Shown one piece after another: positions 28,059-38,562 of a stretch of 64,000 nt of DNA. Where the stretch lies: NCBI GenBank assembly GCA_014239955.1, contig JAAZXW010000009.1, forward strand, positions 1 to 64,000, given 5' to 3'. The stretch is from Methanobacteriota archaeon. GTDB taxonomy: Archaea; Thermoplasmatota; Poseidoniia; Poseidoniales; Thalassarchaeaceae. How positions within the stretch are numbered: position 1 is the first letter of the stretch; every line of letters starts with the position of its first letter. The position numbers were made by a program, and so were the translations under genes. Below the pieces are notes generated by a model, which saw nothing but the letters and a program-made list of their open reading frames with translations, searched no databases and was not told where the DNA came from.

Positions 28059-28790
28059 CTAATCCTTTTCATCGAAAGTAGCAGAAATTTGTTCTCCAGT
28101 AATCATCGGAATTCCATGCCTCGCTGCATATTCCCTAGCCCCTTCTAAGGACAAAGCCCCATCCCCATCTGATTCCAGCATCTCGGCACCAATAGTGCAT
28201 GGGACTAATCCAGCCAATCTGGCTATTGAAACAGCTAGTTCGGTATGCCCCTGTCTCGTCTTGAGGCCCCCAGGTGACTCCCTGCATACTGGGATATGGC
28301 CGGGAGTCCTGAATTCTCCCCCCAATTCGAAAAGTGCGGAATCGCCCTCAGCACCCTTTCGCAACAGTTCTCCGGATAATTCCCCAAACCTTCTTGTCGT
28401 AAGGGACCTATCTCTGTCGGTAATTCCAGTATACGTTTCTCTGTGGTTAAGTGAAAGAGTGAAGGCGGATCTCGAATCATACTGAAGGTCATTTGTTACT
28501 AGATGCCCCAATACCGGGTTCTCCTCAATCAGAGCATCATGGGAATGGATATCCTGAAGCCAAGGGAGTCCAAACATTTCTCCAATTTCATTCCCTATTG
28601 CTAGGAAAAGAAGACCACCACAGTCTTTTCTCAACCTCCTTATCACCTCGGGTGACGCTGCGGTTGCGGGCCATAGCAGATCCGTCTCCTTCTCTCTGAA
28701 ATCAGAGTCAAAGATCATTACTGGATTGCCAGACTCGAATGCTGAAATCGCCCAAGCAACTCCGTCATCCATGTCCAGCGGAGGGGCCAT
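28059..28790 (-). CDS. ribB: 3,4-dihydroxy-2-butanone 4-phosphate synthase
   Basis: NPVMIFDSDFREKETDLLWPA, TGITDRDRSLTTR, FRTPGHIPVCRESPGGLKTRQGHTELAVSIARLAGLVP. Confidence 0.9.
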   Translation of the reverse strand: MAPPLDMDDGVAWAISAFESGNPVMIFDSDFREKETDLLWPATAASPEVIRRLRKDCGGLLFLAIGNEIGEMFGLPWLQDIHSHDALIEENPVLGHLVTNDLQYDSRSAFTLSLNHRETYTGITDRDRSLTTRRFGELSGELLRKGAEGDSALFELGGEFRTPGHIPVCRESPGGLKTRQGHTELAVSIARLAGLVPCTIGAEMLESDGDGALSLEGAREYAARHGIPMITGEQISATFDEKD

Positions 28791-28850
28791 TGATACCCGA
28801 TACTTTCGGTCTAGAAAAAATGATGTCTTAGTGCAATCCCCACTGGCACA

Positions 28851-29723
28851 ATGGCAGGGGCGGCGAAGTCTTCGGCGCCTGTCCGGGTCGACCTTGCTGG
28901 TGGTTGGACCGATGTAGGCCCATATCCCAGCGACTTTGGCGGAGAAGTCGTAAACTTCGCAATTAATCTCAGAGTGATTGCTCGGTCCGCTTCAGTTCCA
29001 GCCAACAGAAAGACAGACTTCGAGTTCCCAGTTCCTAGGGGCTCTGGATTGGGAACCAGTTCTGCAATGAATGTGGCCTTGTCAGCGCTTATCTCCCCTG
29101 ATCAACTAGAATATCCGGAAAAACTCGCTGAGGAAGCCTTTGCCCTCGAATCCCAGGGGGGAAATTATTGCGGAAGACAAGATCAGTGGGCATCAGCCAT
29201 AGGTGGCTTCAACCATCTGCTGTTCATCGGCGACTCGGTCGAGAGAATGCCATTCGAACCAATGAAATCATCAATGAATTGGCTGAAGAAGCACCTGATA
29301 ATCTCATTCTCAGGTAAAAGTAGAAATTCCGGAGAAATGCAAGAATCAGTATGGTCGAGGTACTCAAATGGGGATGCGGAAGTAATCAGCGGTCTGCATA
29401 GGATTAGGGGTGCCGCCAGAGTGATGGCAAATGGCCTCCAGCAAGATCGTCGGGACATGGTAGTCTCTTCACTGAGGGAGGTATGCGAGGGAGTGGATTT
29501 GATCGATAAGGCAATCCATGATCCCTTTCGAGATGTTGTAGAATCCCTCATCGGAAAAGGATCCGCTGTAGCTTGGAAGGCATTGGGGGCAGGAGGAGGT
29601 GGGTGTTCGGCAATCCTGTGCTCCCCAACCGGTATGGAAGACGTTACTCGGACTATTGAGAACGCGGACTGGGAGATTATTGAGTGGGATTTTGAGGGCA
29701 AAGGCGTCCTTCTGCACGAGTGA
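28851..29723 (+). CDS. GHMP kinase (heptose-7-phosphate kinase / fucokinase-like)
   Basis: SSAPVRVDLAGGWTDVGPYPSDFGGEVVNFAI, PRGSGLGTSSAMNVAL, LGAGGGGCSAILC. Confidence 0.88.
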   Translation: MAGAAKSSAPVRVDLAGGWTDVGPYPSDFGGEVVNFAINLRVIARSASVPANRKTDFEFPVPRGSGLGTSSAMNVALSALISPDQLEYPEKLAEEAFALESQGGNYCGRQDQWASAIGGFNHLLFIGDSVERMPFEPMKSSMNWLKKHLIISFSGKSRNSGEMQESVWSRYSNGDAEVISGLHRIRGAARVMANGLQQDRRDMVVSSLREVCEGVDLIDKAIHDPFRDVVESLIGKGSAVAWKALGAGGGGCSAILCSPTGMEDVTRTIENADWEIIEWDFEGKGVLLHE

Positions 29724-29769
29724 ATACTCCAGTCCGAACTCTCAAACATGACCATTTGCCCGAGCATCC

Positions 29770-32700
29770 ATGGGCGACCGCCGTTCCATGTTTGTTCCTC
29801 TGGCACTCTTGGTCCTAATCGCACCACTAGCAGCCTCTTCAATTTCTGTTGAGACTTCGCCACAAGGCGGTTTCGATGCTAATGGCGATTGGGTCCCTAG
29901 CATAGAGTCCGACATCCACTGGAACTGGTGGTCTCATTGGAGCCGAGACAAGGATTCTAACTCCCTCGATGACAGACTGGAATGGTTGATCGAACAACCC
30001 GAACAAACTCAGAGAGACTGGTGGAAGAGGGCTCCAGAGGGAAGTGCAAGGGTTTTCGTGGACTATGACCACCACCCAACAGATGCCGATATCTCAGCCC
30101 TAGAGTCACTTGGGGTGGAAGTGACCTTCAGATACGGATATCTGGACACAGTCTCTGGGACATCCCCCATATCGAAAATAATCGACGAGGGGGGCATCAG
30201 ATCACTCAATGGTGTCGTGATGGTAGAGGACCTTGGTCTCGCCGAGACTAACATGCATGAGGCAGTTCCCAACATGGGGGTGGACACCGTATGGGAAGAC
30301 TTCGGTCTTGATGGCACCGGCTCTGTGATTGCCATTCTGGATACGGGAGTCCGTGGAGACCACGAGGGGCTCAACGACATGGACGATGACCCTCTAACAT
30401 GCATCGACGACCCCCCGGACCCATTCGATCCGGATCCCGACCCTCTTCCCTCAGATTGCGATCCAAAGATCATCGCATTCTTCGATGCCGTTCTCACAGA
30501 TGAGGAGCAAGACCCATCCACATCATACGACTCAGGCACACACGGAAGCCACGTTGCAGGAATAGCGGCAGGGACCGGCGGCGGTCAGACTGACCCGGGA
30601 ACCGGATTGAGGTACGTGGGAGCAGCTCCAGGAGCTCATCTGATCAATATCCTGGCATGCTGCGATGGGGACATCGAGGACGTGATACAAGGGGCCCAAT
30701 GGGCAATTGACAACAAGGAAAAATACGGAATCGACATAGTGACCTCTTCCCTGGGGGAGCAGCAATTCGAGGTACATTTGGACAACGATGGAAGCTCTGC
30801 ATGGAGCCGCCAGATGGACATGGTAGTTGAAGCCGGAATCATCACCACGCTCTCCGCAGGCAACGAGTTCGGTGGACTGACCGTTGCTGGATGCAACACC
30901 ATAGATAGCCCTGGAGACGCTAATCTGCCCGTAACGGTAGCCAGCTTGGACAAGGATCTAGGCCTTGCGATCTACAGCAGCAGAGGGTACACATCCGACT
31001 TGAGGGTTAAGCCGGATGTAGCCGTAATCGGATCAAGCATCATGGCCCCGGATGCAGCGACCCAAGATGGTTACATCAGCAAGTCAGGGACTAGCATGGC
31101 CACTCCTCTTATGGCTGGAATTGCGGCTCTGATGATCCAGGCAAACCCGGACCTCACACCCACCGAGTTCAAGGACATCATTTCCGCACACTCTATCGAA
31201 CGCGATGTCCAGTTGCTCGATGACCCCGGACTAAACGACTGCAGCCTATTGGAAACCAGGCCAGACAACGAATTCGGATTCGGACAGGCTGATCCAATGG
31301 CCTTCGTGGAGGCGGCAGGAAGCATTGACCGCTCCCTGAATATCTCGATGGAAGTTGCCACTATGGGGGAGGTCCTCAATGAGAGCTACATACATGGATC
31401 ATCTTCCGGAGCCGAGGTAGGATCATCAGGGCCAGGTAGCAAGACGAAGGTCGAGGTTCGAGTAGGGGGCGGAGAATGGAAGGAAGCCGTGGACGATTCT
31501 CCACTGGGTGACTGGGCCCTGTGGAGCATCCGATTGGAACCACACGTTGAGTCTGGAAACTCGACAATCTATGCCAGACTGGTGGTCGACGACGAACACA
31601 TTTCCCCAATTGACGCCCGAAGGGTAATCCTACTCGATATACCAGCAGTAGCTGACGGGTCCAACGACTCGGACGCTTCCAAAATTCTGATTATCGCGAT
31701 AGCTCTGATGTTTGCCTTGATGCTCGGGTACGTGGTCTTCCACAGGGAACGCCTGATTGAAGAGTGGTACGATGGAGAAAGCCTTACGGACAACAGACTC
31801 AGAAGAACGGCTTCTCTGTGCATTCTATACTTCGCTCAAGGCCTCCCATGGGGGTTCGCCGTAGTTGCATTCGTAGCATACCTGGCCAACAATGGCTTCA
31901 CTGCAGGAGAAACCGGGACTCTTCTGGCCACGATAGCACTTCCTTGGACCTTCAAATGGATATGGGGGCCTGTAATCGATACACTAAACATCCCGATCTA
32001 TGGAAAACGAAGGCTTTGGGTCCTTTTCTCTCAGTTTGGAATGGCATTGACCATCGGAATTATTCTCTTTGTTCCCAACTTGATAGAGCAGATCGACATT
32101 GTGATCACGCTCATGTTCATCCACAACATCTTCGCTTCCCTCCAGGACGTCAGCACTGACGCTCTAGCTGTCGACGTTTTGGAAGACAACGAGGTTTCGA
32201 AGGTGAATGGATATATGTTCGCATCAAAGAGGGCTGGGATGATAGTCGGAGGAGCCGTTCTTGGCGGTTTGGTCAGCTCCATCGGCATCAGAGGGATGCT
32301 CGCTATCCAGCTTCCCCTACTCCTTCTGATCATGGTGCTGCCCATGTTCCTATACGAGAAGCCGGGTACTAGGCTATTCCCGTGGTCTACTCGAATGTCC
32401 GAGTCCACTGGGTCAGAGAAAGACAGCCTCTCCGATGAGTCGGATGAAGTGGATGAGAAACTCTACTGGGATGATCCGGAGGAATCTAAGTGGTGGGCTG
32501 CCGTAGCAGTGGGCAAGGCGACCTTCGAAGAGAAAATCTCCATTCCAGCATTTATCACGATAATCTCGATTTTTATCTTCGTGTCCGGCCTAGTGTTCGC
32601 CATCGCCTCAGTGGATCTCACAGTGCCATTCTACTCAAAGGCCAAGATAGTCGCATTCGGAGGTTTAGTCCTCGCAACATTTGTAGCGTTTTTCAACAGA

Positions 32701-33501
32701 CTTGTTGCAGATGGTTATTTGCCCAAGGTACCCAATCCATTCTCTTTGTTGTCTAAATCCTCCACGAGAACTCTTGCTCAGACTAGTTTCAACTTAACCA
32801 AGGCATTCCATCTGAAGTCTTCCTTCCTTCTGATTTTCTGCTGCCTTCTTACCGAAATGTACTACTTCCTTGACCCTATTATCATTGACATATTAGTTGT
32901 GCAATCTGGTTGGGGGGACGCAAAGTACAGCTTGATCGTTGGAGGGGGCGGTATCCTAGCAACCATGTTTGGCCAAATCGCGGGTGGTTTCCTCGGGGAA
33001 AAATTCGGCGTAAGGAGGATGGGAATGATTGGATTCACCTGCCTCGCGATATGCAATGGCATGCTAGCCGTCCTGGAACCACTCTGGACAAACACCCCAG
33101 TCATGGTGGTGTACGTGTTAATCAAAGGCTTCGTCACAGGTGTCGCCTTCATCGCTGTAGTTGCTGTGTGCATGAAAATGACATGGAGCAAGGTGGGCGG
33201 GACACAATTCACTGCATACATGTCGATGTTCAACCTAGGAGGGGTGGTAGCACTCTCCAAGACAGGGCAGGTTCTGAAATTCTTTGACAACGATGTCATC
33301 CCAGCAATCTACTCTGGTGCGGTCCTCACGTTGTTCGCCGTGATCTTCTTGATTTTCATTGACCCCGAGGAGTGTAACAGGGTTCTGGAGAATAAATCCG
33401 AAGATGGAGAAGTCATTGATGCCGAAATCATGGATGCCGATTTGGGAGAATCCGCTTGGTGGGACGAGGAAGGAGGCGGTGACACTGTCACAGCTGCATG
33501 A
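29770..33501 (+). CDS. Fusion protein: secreted subtilisin-like protease + TM + AmpG/PAT-like MFS transporter
   Basis: One uninterrupted 1243-aa ORF; S8 motifs VIAILDTGVRGDH, SGTHGSHVAGIAAGT, SKSGTSMATPLMAGIAALM; then ILYFAQGLPWGFAVVAFVAYLANNGFTAGETG, SLQDVSTDALAVDVL, multiple TMs. Confidence 0.9.
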   Translation: MGDRRSMFVPLALLVLIAPLAASSISVETSPQGGFDANGDWVPSIESDIHWNWWSHWSRDKDSNSLDDRLEWLIEQPEQTQRDWWKRAPEGSARVFVDYDHHPTDADISALESLGVEVTFRYGYLDTVSGTSPISKIIDEGGIRSLNGVVMVEDLGLAETNMHEAVPNMGVDTVWEDFGLDGTGSVIAILDTGVRGDHEGLNDMDDDPLTCIDDPPDPFDPDPDPLPSDCDPKIIAFFDAVLTDEEQDPSTSYDSGTHGSHVAGIAAGTGGGQTDPGTGLRYVGAAPGAHLINILACCDGDIEDVIQGAQWAIDNKEKYGIDIVTSSLGEQQFEVHLDNDGSSAWSRQMDMVVEAGIITTLSAGNEFGGLTVAGCNTIDSPGDANLPVTVASLDKDLGLAIYSSRGYTSDLRVKPDVAVIGSSIMAPDAATQDGYISKSGTSMATPLMAGIAALMIQANPDLTPTEFKDIISAHSIERDVQLLDDPGLNDCSLLETRPDNEFGFGQADPMAFVEAAGSIDRSLNISMEVATMGEVLNESYIHGSSSGAEVGSSGPGSKTKVEVRVGGGEWKEAVDDSPLGDWALWSIRLEPHVESGNSTIYARLVVDDEHISPIDARRVILLDIPAVADGSNDSDASKILIIAIALMFALMLGYVVFHRERLIEEWYDGESLTDNRLRRTASLCILYFAQGLPWGFAVVAFVAYLANNGFTAGETGTLLATIALPWTFKWIWGPVIDTLNIPIYGKRRLWVLFSQFGMALTIGIILFVPNLIEQIDIVITLMFIHNIFASLQDVSTDALAVDVLEDNEVSKVNGYMFASKRAGMIVGGAVLGGLVSSIGIRGMLAIQLPLLLLIMVLPMFLYEKPGTRLFPWSTRMSESTGSEKDSLSDESDEVDEKLYWDDPEESKWWAAVAVGKATFEEKISIPAFITIISIFIFVSGLVFAIASVDLTVPFYSKAKIVAFGGLVLATFVAFFNRLVADGYLPKVPNPFSLLSKSSTRTLAQTSFNLTKAFHLKSSFLLIFCCLLTEMYYFLDPIIIDILVVQSGWGDAKYSLIVGGGGILATMFGQIAGGFLGEKFGVRRMGMIGFTCLAICNGMLAVLEPLWTNTPVMVVYVLIKGFVTGVAFIAVVAVCMKMTWSKVGGTQFTAYMSMFNLGGVVALSKTGQVLKFFDNDVIPAIYSGAVLTLFAVIFLIFIDPEECNRVLENKSEDGEVIDAEIMDADLGESAWWDEEGGGDTVTAA

Positions 33502-33751
33502 TATCATCGAGAGTGCTGATGAGGACTTCCTCGTCTTCACTCAAACGATCTGCCCATACTGCACACGGGCGTTCAGGACTCTAGATTCTAAGGGCCTCAC
33601 TTACATGGAAGTGAATCTGGACAACTTCTTGGGACTGAGGAAGGACGTGGTTATGGAGACTGGACACAGGACCGTCCCCGTGGTGTTCGACATGCGTGGA
33701 GACGTCCCGATCTTTGTTGGGGGGTCTGACCGCCTTATGGAATACCTCTAG
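33479..33751 (+). CDS. Glutaredoxin-like protein (GTG start)
   Basis: FTQTICPYCTRAFRTLDSKGLTYMEVNLD...HRTVPVVFD...FVGGSDRLMEYL. Confidence 0.88.
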   Translation: MTLSQLHDIIESADEDFLVFTQTICPYCTRAFRTLDSKGLTYMEVNLDNFLGLRKDVVMETGHRTVPVVFDMRGDVPIFVGGSDRLMEYL

Positions 33752-34734
33752 AGGCTCCATGACTGAGTGATTCCGCCAGCTATCCTCACCCTCAAGAAGG
33801 TGGAGCTACCTGTGAAGGTGGCCGTGAGGGTGTATTCCCCCGAGGGATAGGGAATCGTCCCTAGAGTACCCATCTCGCTTGCTCCGGGCCCCCAAATCCT
33901 CTCCAGTGCCGAGATTGACGTGTGGTCCCTCAGAGTCATGGAGATGGATGAGCCCGAGCCACAATCGGCATCAATGAAGTAGATCATCTCGTCCCACTCA
34001 CCATCGCTCTGGTGGTCGTTAACGAGAAACGTGTCACGAATCTCGATGTCGTTACCGGTATCTTCCCAAGTGTCGCCGAACAGGTCCCCTCCCCTCACGA
34101 AGTATACATCACCGGTGTGACCCGAACCACTATCGGAAAGCATCATCCTGAGATTCGTGACTCCCATCGGATCCTTCCATGTGAATGAGTAGAAGAAACC
34201 GGCTTCGTTGTCGAACACGTAATCCAGTCTCGAACCGTCGGAAGAGGTGGCGATAATCACCGCCGTGCTCCCTGATATGTCGGAGACGAAAGCATCCCAC
34301 TCCATGGAGAATAGCGTGAATGACCATGCATTACCCTCCTCGAGGGGGAAACTCAGAACCGTCTGCGCGACACCGTTCTCGAAGGTCCCCAATTCGGAAT
34401 GGGTAATCCTCCCTAGGAATGGGTTGTGGTTGAGCACCGCATGGCGCCTAGCCTCTGTCAGGCTGGAAATAGCAAGCATGTATGCAGTCCCATCCTCTTC
34501 ACTGGTGCTAGCAACCACCAGCCTAGCAGTGTCGTCACTGTAATCCGGGGTCGAGAAGGTGTAGAGCCACCAGTCCCCAGTCTCCCATGCAGCGACTTCG
34601 AAAACACCCGATGAAGGGCCTCCCGAGTCTGACTGGCCTCCCGAGCACCCAGCAAGGGATGACAACAGTAGTACCACTAGGATTGCAAATGCACGACTCG
34701 ACCTCACGACTCTCGCTAGAGCCGCCCCCATCAA
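33748..34734 (-). CDS. Putative lipoprotein, unknown function
   Basis: N-terminal hydrophobic stretch followed by lipobox LAGCSGG; no recognised domain. Confidence 0.7.
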   Translation of the reverse strand: MMGAALARVVRSSRAFAILVVLLLSSLAGCSGGQSDSGGPSSGVFEVAAWETGDWWLYTFSTPDYSDDTARLVVASTSEEDGTAYMLAISSLTEARRHAVLNHNPFLGRITHSELGTFENGVAQTVLSFPLEEGNAWSFTLFSMEWDAFVSDISGSTAVIIATSSDGSRLDYVFDNEAGFFYSFTWKDPMGVTNLRMMLSDSGSGHTGDVYFVRGGDLFGDTWEDTGNDIEIRDTFLVNDHQSDGEWDEMIYFIDADCGSGSSISMTLRDHTSISALERIWGPGASEMGTLGTIPYPSGEYTLTATFTGSSTFLRVRIAGGITQSWSL

Positions 34735-34758
34735 GAGCCTGACGCTTGTACGATTTCC

Positions 34759-36837
34759 CTAAAGGGACCCTAACTCACCAGTCTTGGTCAACATCCCAGC
34801 GATTACCACGCTGACGATGCTCATCAGCTTGATCAGGATATTCAGGGATGGTCCACTTGTGTCCTTGAATGGATCCCCAATCGTGTCCCCAACTACTGCG
34901 GCATTATGTGCATCGTCGCCCTTGGCGGCCCCCTCAATGTGACCTTGCTCTATGGCCTTCTTCGCGTTGTCCCATGCCCCGCCTGCGTTTGCCATGAATA
35001 GGGCCATCAGGACTCCGCTTGCAGTTGCTCCGGCAAGGGTTCCGCCCAGTGCAGCGCTACCTAGTAGTAGACCGATTATCACCGGGCTCGAAATAGCAAC
35101 AACACCTGGCATCACCATTTCGCGTAGAGCTGCCTTGGTAGAGATGTCCACGCAGGTGGCACTGTCTGGCTCCACTCCTTCACGTCCCTCCAGGAGTCCA
35201 TCGATCTCCCTGAACTGCCTCCTAATCTCTGCGATCATCTCCTCTGCTGCACGTCCAACCGACTTCATCGTCATCGCTGCAACTACGAATGGCAGTGATG
35301 CCCCGATCAGTAGTCCGATGACGACCATTGGCTCCGTCAGGCTCAGGTCTGCCGCCTCAAGCCCAGCACTGGTCTTGAAAGCGGCGAAAAGAGCGAGCGC
35401 GGTCAAAGCCGCACTGCCAATCGCGAAACCCTTCCCAATTGCTGCCGTGGTGTTCCCAATTGAGTCAAGGCCATCGGTAATCTCTCTCACATCGTCTCCT
35501 AGTCCTGACATCTCGGCAATTCCTCCAGCATTGTCTACCACTGGGCCATAAGCGTCCACAGTCATGGTCACGCCAACTGTCCCCAGCATCCCCATGGCTG
35601 CCATTGCAATGCCGTATAGGCCGAGATCCCCTTCGCCCATCACGTGATCGGCCCCGAAAATTCCTGCAGCTATCAGGAGAACTGGGAGGAAAACCGACTG
35701 CATCCCTACTGCAAGTCCCGCTATTGCGTTGGTTGCACTGCCAGTCTTACTCGCTTCCCCGATGTAGGGTATTGCCCGGACCTTGAAGAAAAACACGTCC
35801 TCTATCCCCGTGTAGTACTCAGTAACCAGTCCAATCAGTATCCCGACGAGGGAACCGATCGCGACAGCTTGGATTACCGTGGTTGGTAGCTCTAGGTAAT
35901 CTAGGGCGAAGTAGCCACCAGCAATGAACAGCCCCGCTCCAATGAATGTGGTATTCCTCAGAGCTGCTCCGGGATCCATGTTCTGCATTGCAGCGATCGA
36001 GAAGACGCCAATTATGGAAGCGATGTAACCAACTACTGCCAGTACGATCGGAATCATCACGTAGTCGGGGCCGAGAAGATCCTCGTTGGCCGCTGCAATC
36101 ACCATTGCTGCGATGATGCTCCCAACGAATGACTCGAAGATGTCTGCACCCATTCCGGCAACGTCTCCCACATTGTCGCCGACGTTATCCGCGATGACTC
36201 CGGGGTTCCGCGGGTCGTCCTCGGGAATCCCTGCCTCAACCTTGCCAACTAGATCCGCGCCCACATCTGCTGCCTTGGTGTAAATCCCCCCACCTACACG
36301 TGCGAAGAGGGCGATTGAAGATGCACCCATGCCGAATCCCGCTATGTTTTCCACCGTTAGGAACCCGGTTTCAGTAAGGTAGTACATGAGAGAAATTCCC
36401 GCTAGACCCAATCCTCCTACGGCTAGCCCCATCACTGCTCCGCCATTGTATGATGTTGTTAGAGCGGCAGATTGCCCACCATCGGCTGCAGCCTGTGCCG
36501 TCCGGCCATTCGCGCTGGTGGCTGAACGCATTCCGGAGAAACCAGCTGCAACACTGCACAGTGCACCAATGATGAATGCCACCATGGTCTCCATGCCGAG
36601 GCCATTCTCTTCCCCTCCAAGTAGAAGGGCGATCGCCACGATGACAATGAAACCTGAGAGCAACTTGTACTCGGCGTAAAGGAATGCCATCGCACCGTCC
36701 TGGATTCGCTCGGTAATCTTGGCGACAGTCTCGTTTTCAATCTTTATTGAATTCACCTTGTTGTACAGGAAGAATGCAACGACAAGCCCGAAAAGACCCG
36801 CTGCAATCCCTATAATCCCTAGTTGTTCTCCATCCAT
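34759..36837 (-). CDS. hppA: Membrane-bound ion-translocating inorganic pyrophosphatase
   Basis: [59 protein letters not shown]; start set at the Met giving [10 protein letters not shown]. Confidence 0.96.
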   Translation of the reverse strand: MDGEQLGIIGIAAGLFGLVVAFFLYNKVNSIKIENETVAKITERIQDGAMAFLYAEYKLLSGFIVIVAIALLLGGEENGLGMETMVAFIIGALCSVAAGFSGMRSATSANGRTAQAAADGGQSAALTTSYNGGAVMGLAVGGLGLAGISLMYYLTETGFLTVENIAGFGMGASSIALFARVGGGIYTKAADVGADLVGKVEAGIPEDDPRNPGVIADNVGDNVGDVAGMGADIFESFVGSIIAAMVIAAANEDLLGPDYVMIPIVLAVVGYIASIIGVFSIAAMQNMDPGAALRNTTFIGAGLFIAGGYFALDYLELPTTVIQAVAIGSLVGILIGLVTEYYTGIEDVFFFKVRAIPYIGEASKTGSATNAIAGLAVGMQSVFLPVLLIAAGIFGADHVMGEGDLGLYGIAMAAMGMLGTVGVTMTVDAYGPVVDNAGGIAEMSGLGDDVREITDGLDSIGNTTAAIGKGFAIGSAALTALALFAAFKTSAGLEAADLSLTEPMVVIGLLIGASLPFVVAAMTMKSVGRAAEEMIAEIRRQFREIDGLLEGREGVEPDSATCVDISTKAALREMVMPGVVAISSPVIIGLLLGSAALGGTLAGATASGVLMALFMANAGGAWDNAKKAIEQGHIEGAAKGDDAHNAAVVGDTIGDPFKDTSGPSLNILIKLMSIVSVVIAGMLTKTGELGSL

Positions 36838-36914
36838 AGTTACACCATCAGTTCGGCTCGCCGAATAGAGTGCTCTATTTAATCCAAATCCATTTGCAAA
36901 ACTACCTTTGCCGA

Positions 36915-37889
36915 TTAACCAATATTTGCATGGATTGCCGAGGCAAATGAATTCAGAACGCCCGCACCGTCGTGTTCGCGTTGGAAGGCACCCATTTCTT
37001 CCTCGGAAATGTGACCCCATTCGAATGCTCTTTCCACTCTCGCCTTGGCTGCTTCGGGATGAAACTGAACCCCCCACGCAGGGAGGGCCCGACCATCTTC
37101 ACACATCACTCGAACTGCGGTCACCCTATTGTGTTCCGCTGAACCCAGTAGCAAGCAACTATCCGGTACGGTAGTCACGTGGTCTTGGTGGGAATAAAGG
37201 GCAACTGGAGCGCCACCCTTTCCGCTACCTCTGGAGTCAAACAGGTCATCCGACAAACCTTCATGGTTCAGTGAAAGTTCCCAAACTCCACTTGACATGG
37301 AATTCGCTCTCTCGACAGTAGCTCCAAGTGAATGACAGAGAAGTTGGTGGCCAAAGCATATTCCTAGTGTGGGTATCCCCATTCTGGATGAGCACCTAAG
37401 TAGCGATCCACCGCCATTCATCCATTTCTCCCACATTGTCACATTCCTCCTCGAACCGCTACAAACAACAGCATCAGGTTCGATAGATTGGATCCAAGTC
37501 TCGGTCAAACCATCAGTCCCATGTAGAGGCATGGCTACTCTCCTGAAAATCACCTCATTCCCCGACATCTCCATACTGCAATCACCCCAGAATGGGTACT
37601 CGTAATCCCAATTTGGCACGTCATTCTCAGATAGTCCGACCAAGCCTTCGTCCTGTGCCCGAACACCAATTTCTTCCGATTGCATTTGAGGGGTGACTAG
37701 CAGAACCTCCACCGCGCTCCTTTCAGCAATCGGTTGGATTACCTCTTGATTCCCACCATGCCCGAACTCCGATCTCTCGACCAAGAGGTCGATTAGGATG
37801 ACTCTGGTAACTCGCCCCACACTATCACGGAGAGGCAATTCTTTGAAAGACCCCCGCCCCTCAAGGATGATGAGCAGCATGGTCGACAA
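36915..37889 (-). CDS. Class I glutamine amidotransferase (GMP synthase GATase-like)
   Basis: [17 protein letters not shown] nucleophile and WGVQFHPEA; exact start uncertain (overlaps divergent NifU-like ORF). Confidence 0.85.
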   Translation of the reverse strand: MSTMLLIILEGRGSFKELPLRDSVGRVTRVILIDLLVERSEFGHGGNQEVIQPIAERSAVEVLLVTPQMQSEEIGVRAQDEGLVGLSENDVPNWDYEYPFWGDCSMEMSGNEVIFRRVAMPLHGTDGLTETWIQSIEPDAVVCSGSRRNVTMWEKWMNGGGSLLRCSSRMGIPTLGICFGHQLLCHSLGATVERANSMSSGVWELSLNHEGLSDDLFDSRGSGKGGAPVALYSHQDHVTTVPDSCLLLGSAEHNRVTAVRVMCEDGRALPAWGVQFHPEAAKARVERAFEWGHISEEEMGAFQREHDGAGVLNSFASAIHANIG

Positions 37890-38154
37890 ACAACTAATTC
37901 TGGATTCGGTCGGGCCTGTCCAAGCAGTTCTAGATGCTCATGACGGGGTGGTAAACGTAGTAGACACAACCGATGGAGTGATCATGATTTCCCTAGAAGG
38001 AGGGTGCACTGGGTGCAGTTCAACACCCATGACTGCTATGCAGATTTACTACTCTCTGATGAAGCTAGACCAGGTTGAGGACGTCGTGTTCGTCAATGGC
38101 GAGCTTCCCGCTTACATGCGCTCTTTCATAGATGACAAGCTAAACTCGGAGTAG
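37879..38154 (+). CDS. NifU C-terminal domain-like Fe-S scaffold protein
   Basis: AVLDAHDGVVNVVDTTDGVIMISLEGGCTGCSSTPMT with CxxC. Confidence 0.8.
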   Translation: MVDKQLILDSVGPVQAVLDAHDGVVNVVDTTDGVIMISLEGGCTGCSSTPMTAMQIYYSLMKLDQVEDVVFVNGELPAYMRSFIDDKLNSE

Positions 38155-38155
38155 G

Positions 38156-38485
38156 TCACTCCTCATCCTGGGATTTCATTATACTGTGTGGGTTTGCCTC
38201 TCCTTGGACGTCCGTACCCTTGATGTTCATGACCGATGCCAATGCCATCATTGCTGCAATCACCGCAAAGGGTCTTGCTATTTTCTTGGAACCCCAGATC
38301 TCACCTCCAGAATAGTGTAGTGAGAACAGAAGTGCAGCTGAAGTTAGGCATATGGCGGCGATTACCCTCTGTGCCATTATTTCACTCCCCGTTGTCCTCG
38401 ATAGTGACCCTATTGCCATCCAGAGGAAGGTCGCTAAGCTACACAGCCCCAATGAAGCCGCCTCAATGAACTCCAGGTATCCCAC
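38156..38485 (-). CDS. Small membrane protein, unknown
   Basis: Three hydrophobic segments, 109 aa, stop abuts convergent neighbour. Confidence 0.6.
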   Translation of the reverse strand: MGYLEFIEAASLGLCSLATFLWMAIGSLSRTTGSEIMAQRVIAAICLTSAALLFSLHYSGGEIWGSKKIARPFAVIAAMMALASVMNIKGTDVQGEANPHSIMKSQDEE

Positions 38486-38562
38486 ATCCGACCCTGAGGG
38501 GGACAGTTTGAGTATCTTCTGATAATCAATAACCCAATATATCTCCCTCTGAATGGACTCCC

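Noticed and set aside
29183-29863. 226-aa minus-strand ORF across the GHMP kinase and subtilase start
   Set aside because: Antisense to two genes with clear family motifs; composition looks like a shadow ORF.
36915-37889. Head-to-head start overlap of the GATase and NifU-like genes as an unusual arrangement
   Set aside because: Internal alternative starts (for example GTG near 37811) would remove the overlap, so it is probably only a start-site call problem.
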